Shown in pieces: positions 59,577-64,000 of a stretch of DNA of 64,000 bases; position 1 is the first letter of the stretch, and each line of letters starts with the position of its first letter. Under the pieces are notes generated by a model. It did no database searches, was not told the origin of the DNA, and worked only from the letters and a program-made list of their open reading frames with translations. The translations under genes were made by a program, and so were the position numbers. Where the stretch lies: positions 24,169,457 through 24,233,456 of the forward strand of contig OW388290.1 of assembly GCA_936450465.1 (NCBI GenBank). The letters are read 5' to 3'. This DNA is from Gibbula magus. Lineage: Eukaryota > Mollusca > Gastropoda > Trochida > Trochidae.

Positions 59577-59828
59577 TATAACATGGTTATATTTTGGATA
59601 ACACTACCTTCAATAGTACAAATTCTTGTAATTTTTGGGGCCGAGTCCCATGCGGGATTCGAACCCACACCATCAGAGTAAGGTAACTATCGCCAGCATT
59701 GACTGTTCCAACAGCTTACCACACGACTATTTAAATGGTCGTTATATCCCGCATGGGACTCGGTCCGAAAAAGTACAAGAATTTATACTCTTGAAGGTAG
59801 TGTTATCACAAATATAACCATGTTATAT
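59577..59828 (-). mobile_element. Foldback element enclosing a tRNA-like core
   Basis: Arms of about 82 bases (59577-59658 and 59746-59828) are complementary with few mismatches, for example CCGAGTCCCATGCGGGAT. On the minus strand the loop has a tRNA-like GTGTGGTAAGCTG and GGTTCGAATCC. A related copy at 7490-7690 lacks the second arm. Confidence 0.75.
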
Positions 59829-60892
59829 ATGTTCACAATCTAAATGGCAAGTATTTCCAATAAATGTCAATGTCATTCTGGGCAATATTTTTTTAAGAGA
59901 CGCGTCTTCAAATTTGACCCTGCGATTATTCGAGGCAGGCTATTATCTATTTTCGAAGCCTATATATGAATTTATTTTTAAAATCATAACAATAAGATCA
60001 GTGCATGTTTTAAATGATGAATATTGTAAAGGAAGTGTATGTCATGAATTTAAATTTCGCATAAATATGCTTATGTCGGAATTATGTTTGAAAGTGAGAT
60101 ACCCATTAGTTTATTTACATTTGCTAGATTTAACCCGGAGATTATTGAAGGCAGGCGATTATTCAAGGGTTTACGATGTTGTCATACGGCCCTGCTTGCC
60201 ACGGAGACAACAGATGGTGTGGGCATAGAACTCGGAACATACCTCTCGTGTTTCATTTAATCTAAATACAAATGTAACATATATACCTAATCAACACGTT
60301 GCAAAGTTACTTATTTGCGCATTCTGGTTTTGATGAAATGATTTGATAACGTCAGTTTCAAATCAAATGTATTCATTTACACAAACCAAAATAAAAATCG
60401 TTAAAAATTGTCATTAAAAAGAATGACTATGTTTCATCTTAAAACAAAAGTTTTTAAAACATCGTCAGTATTGATAGTACTTAAGTACATATGACAAGTA
60501 GTGCCCTAACTCAAATTCATTAATATCTTATTTTGAATCCTATATATTAATATATAGACAATGTTGATATAGGGTTACTATACAAATGGAAAAATATTAT
60601 ATAACAAAATAATCAATAGGTTTGCCATGTTAATACAGATAGATATCAACGTCGTATAGAATAACAACAATATCATCATTGTGTTGCATAAACAGTTCTA
60701 TCTGAACATAAATCTATTTAGGTTGAAAGATTGTGCTGTATATTTTCCATTAACGGTTTATCCTTTTTAGTAATACATTTTTTAATAAAAAAACTGAGTG
60801 TTATCATTGATAGCAACTGATGTCATTTAGACGTGTTGTTTCTGTTTACTTTTCTACGAAATATTGAAAGTCATCATGGAACATACGTATAA

Positions 60893-60898
<6 letters not shown>
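59829..60898. other. No gene seen
   Basis: Two short repeats with GGCAGGCGATTATTC-like words (59920-59960 and 60140-60170). The frame at 59914-60228 shows no family resemblance. Confidence 0.5.
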
Positions 60899-60928
<30 letters not shown>

Positions 60929-60980
60929 TGTATGTATGTATGTATGTATGTATGTATGTATGTATGTATGTATGTATGTA

Positions 60981-61012
<32 letters not shown>
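60895..61012. repeat. (ATGT)n and (TA)n microsatellites
   Basis: About 20 ATGT units from 60900 followed by a pure TA run (60982-61010). Confidence 0.97.
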
Positions 61013-61013
<1 letters not shown>

Positions 61014-61780
61014 TAATCACTTAAATTGTATTAAGTTTATCATTTCTTGATTTCGTATTGCCATCAATCAATCATAAAAAGCTGACGAAAGGACCTTATT
61101 GAACGCTTGAACACCATACATAAATATGAAAAAAAGTTATTGCTGTCATCATAACCGTTTCTGTGAAATGACAGTTATTAGCTGGATTCTATCCAATTGG
61201 TGGATTAAGCTGGCGCCATTGTGATATATGTGTTCTCTCTGCGCTAATCAGGGGAGGAACCAGTCAGGTGACAAGGGGAGGTAATTTATTGTCTTCTTGC
61301 ACGCCAGCTTATACGCACTTTTCAAAATCGGATTTGGGTGTAAAGTGCAGATTTGCATACACATTTCTTCCATGTGTTGTCATAAAGCTACGCCTTTGGT
61401 AGTGACATTATGAATTAAATTAACAATGTCCTCATTTTATGTTTCAGAACTGAAACTGAACTGAACTGAATTTGGCAGCATTGAAGGATTATGAAATAGC
61501 GTTTCTTATATTTACCACTGTACATAAGTTTTGACATTTGTGAGTATTGTATAGATTACCACCGACTTGTATTGCATAAAGTATTGTCTCAGCAATGTAC
61601 AGTACACAGGGCGCACCATTGTAAATGTTTTGCAAAACAAAAATGATGAGGATATATAATGGTGGTTTATATCTTGACATGTCCAGAAATTAATAAATTC
61701 CACGATGTATAGTTGTAATGTCTTACTGCAAGCACTCTTCACTTATTGCCATTGCCTGTATTATTATGAGCCCATAACAA

Positions 61781-61858
61781 TCTCATTAAAATCAGATCGT
61801 ACGTTAAACATTTAGTGTGTAAAGTAGTGCAGCTATTTACGGTCTGATTTTAATGAGA
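61781..61858. repeat. Hairpin with 20-bp arms
   Basis: TCTCATTAAAATCAGATCGT faces ACGGTCTGATTTTAATGAGA, with a 38-base loop. Confidence 0.7.
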
Positions 61859-61924
61859 ATAAAATGTGAATAAAATACTGAATAAAACGGTATGCCTGTA
61901 TCGCCTTTCACTGTCAGACGACTT

Positions 61925-62350
61925 ATCTATACCATGTATATACAATGTTTATATGTATATGTATACCATGTGTATACCATGTATATACCAAGTGTATATG
62001 TATATGTATTCCATGTATATACCATGTTTATATGTATATGTATACCATGTATATGCCATATTTATATGTATATGTATACCATGTATATATCATGTTTATA
62101 TGTATATGTATACCATGTATATACCATGTTTATATGTATACCATGTATATACCATGTTTATATGTATATGTATACCATGTATATACCATGTTTATATGTA
62201 TATGTATACCATGTATATACCATGTTATATGTATATGTATACCATGTATATACCATGTTTATATGTATATGTATACCATGTATATACCATGTTATATGTA
62301 TATGTATACCATGTATATACCATGTTTATATGTATATGTATACCATGCAT
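61925..62350. repeat. Minisatellite, about 35-bp TATA-rich unit
   Basis: Units of ATATGTATATGTATACCATG and TATATACCATGTTT repeat about a dozen times. All three plus-strand frames stay open and would encode Tyr/Met/Cys/Ile/Val-rich repeats, which is a property of the unit and not evidence of a protein. Confidence 0.93.
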
Positions 62351-64000
62351 TTATCAAACAAATGTCATTAACATTTCTAAGTGAAAAATATGAGGTGAGG
62401 TAAGGTGAGTTGGGGGAGTAACGCATCTTTCAAAAGTATTTACGCAGTTGACATACCTATGAATATTAATATATGTTTTAATTATCTTTGTTTAATTCTA
62501 CAACTACATGTAGCAAGTTAATTAAGCTCAGACAGCTATATGGTTTTAAATTATATCCAGTTCATTCATCGAATTCTCACACACCTTTACCTTCAGCTTA
62601 ATGAATAATATCAAGTACATTTCATAACTGAATTTATTGCTTATGCATGTGATGATTGATTTTAAATTGTTATTTGAAGACATGAATATTTCTGATCATC
62701 TAAGATCGTTTCAATGTACATGTCTGGGTCTGAATGTTTCGATTTCCTGATCTGCTGAATTGAACCTGGATAATACACTTATCCACTGACGTGTGAACTA
62801 TTACAGACACATTTATGGATCATTTAAATATGAAATTATATGAAAAGTAATCCTTTTGGTGTATGAGCAGCAATCAATACGATACTATAGTTAATTTTTA
62901 GAGGTTAAATGATTTGTTAAACTGTCATTGGAATTTAGTAAAGCAAAATCGACATTCCCTTAGTGACGTGATTGAGCAAGAAGCTATACATTCACTGAAT
63001 CAACAAAACACACATTAGGCCTTCCATAATATAACGCAATATGAGTGTGTGTCGACTTTATGAATATGATCATAGGAAATTTATATTTTATGACTTAACA
63101 TTTTCAAAAGGCATCACCATTAGCAAATGTATTCGAAAATGTGATATAGGCTAAATAAAATTTGAAATTCGTAAATAAGGCAATAAGGCATGAAAATATT
63201 AATTGCAAAGAAGCAGACTGTTGAATATTATTGCTCTTCCATCAGATATGATTGTTATTCACCTAGCAAAGCCAACTTATGCAGTGTTGAATAATCATTA
63301 TTATATTGTATTATACACATTATTGTACAGCCACATCGTCGTCAAACTGTTACTTGTCTTGGGAATCAATGAAAAACGTTATCAATATGGATTTTCTATG
63401 TTAAGAAACTATGACTTAATATTATTATTAATAGAGGCAAAGCGAGTTCTAAGATTTTAAACTCTTTGTCTACTTTGGTATTGCATTTCATTGGATCTTC
63501 AAAATCGATCAAACACGGCTATTTCAAGGTATGTAACATATATTGACCAAACTGTAAAGAATATAAGATACAAAAAAAACTGTCACATTTTGGAAAGATG
63601 TAAATGTGTGTATTGACAAGTATGAGTACATAAAGATCAAATGAATAATTGAATTTCAACAACAATGATTGATTATGTGTTACAATGGAGATGAAATTTA
63701 ATTGTAGATATCAATTTATATCATTACATTCTTGTTTAGGAGATTGATGGTAAGAAGGCAATGACGTGAAAAGCACAAATGGTGAATATTATTGGAAATA
63801 TTTAATTATAGAATCGGCATTCAGATTTTAAACAAAATTAACTAAACAATTACCAAAATTTGCATTGACGCTGTTGAAATTATTATGCTTATGTTTTCAT
63901 TTTTCAGTTATGAAAACAATGTCATAACAAATGATACAAACATTCATAACCCATTTCCTAAGTGTACAAGCATAAATCGTTAAAATTCCAAACATTATTG
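62351..64000. other. No gene seen
   Basis: AT-rich. Searched on both strands for a signal-peptide exon of the minus-strand gene; none convincing. The frame at 63203-63460 is not recognised. Confidence 0.5.

Noticed and set aside
61866..62403. Tyr/Met-rich 150-170-codon proteins
   Set aside because: Pure minisatellite translation in three frames; no start context, splice signal or non-repeat domain.

Overview
This is animal nuclear DNA from one chromosome segment, AT-rich, with spliced genes and many interspersed repeats. It is most likely from a marine mollusc. That is inferred from the mix of tRNA-derived SINEs with a CTCAC tail, hairpin-ended elements built on 146-169 bp tandem repeats (resembling the bivalve 'pearl' type), many short inverted-repeat elements, and LINE 3' ends. 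No species can be named from sequence alone. There is no prokaryotic signature, rRNA or intact tRNA gene.

Three host genes can be rebuilt exon by exon with consistent splice phases. (1) Plus strand, 7011-9963: a two-exon glutamine-synthetase-fold protein of the lengsin (LGSN) type, 398 aa, with some catalytic residues replaced. (2) Plus strand, 19750-33158: a four-exon ortholog of the cerebellar degeneration-related protein CDR2/CDR2L, 447 aa, with a 10.8 kb first intron. (3) Minus strand, 58685 down to 39953: nine exons, including a 17-nt microexon, of a secreted, Cys-rich, probably GPI-anchored surface protein. Its first exon(s) are not seen here, and at least 333 aa are encoded in the window.

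Layout. 1-5200: broken LINE ends, a TTAA-flanked MITE, a 49-bp minisatellite and a promoter-like tandem duplication. 3715-14216: an old tandem duplication. The region upstream of the lengsin gene (block A) recurs after the gene (block B). Each copy later took different insertions, so the other copy serves as the empty site. 14217-19749: intergenic, with palindromes, a MITE, a SINE with target duplication, a LINE end and a 129-bp triplication. 19750-33158: CDR2-like gene with MITEs and SINEs in its introns. 33159-39952: intergenic repeats. 39953-58685: the minus-strand surface-protein gene; its introns hold a nested stack of transposons, including a broken MULE transposase inside a MITE. 58686-64000: no exon recognised, simple repeats and a foldback element.

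The most unusual signals are: a recurrent element architecture (5' hairpin, C5 motif, tandem repeat, GGAC-like track, C5/G5 3' hairpin) seen in four unrelated-sequence copies; arrays of nuclear-receptor-type AGGTCA half-sites carried by two of them; a MULE whose middle is replaced by a second copy of its own 5' end; and the novel surface-protein gene with its microexon. The three host genes are not obviously functionally linked.
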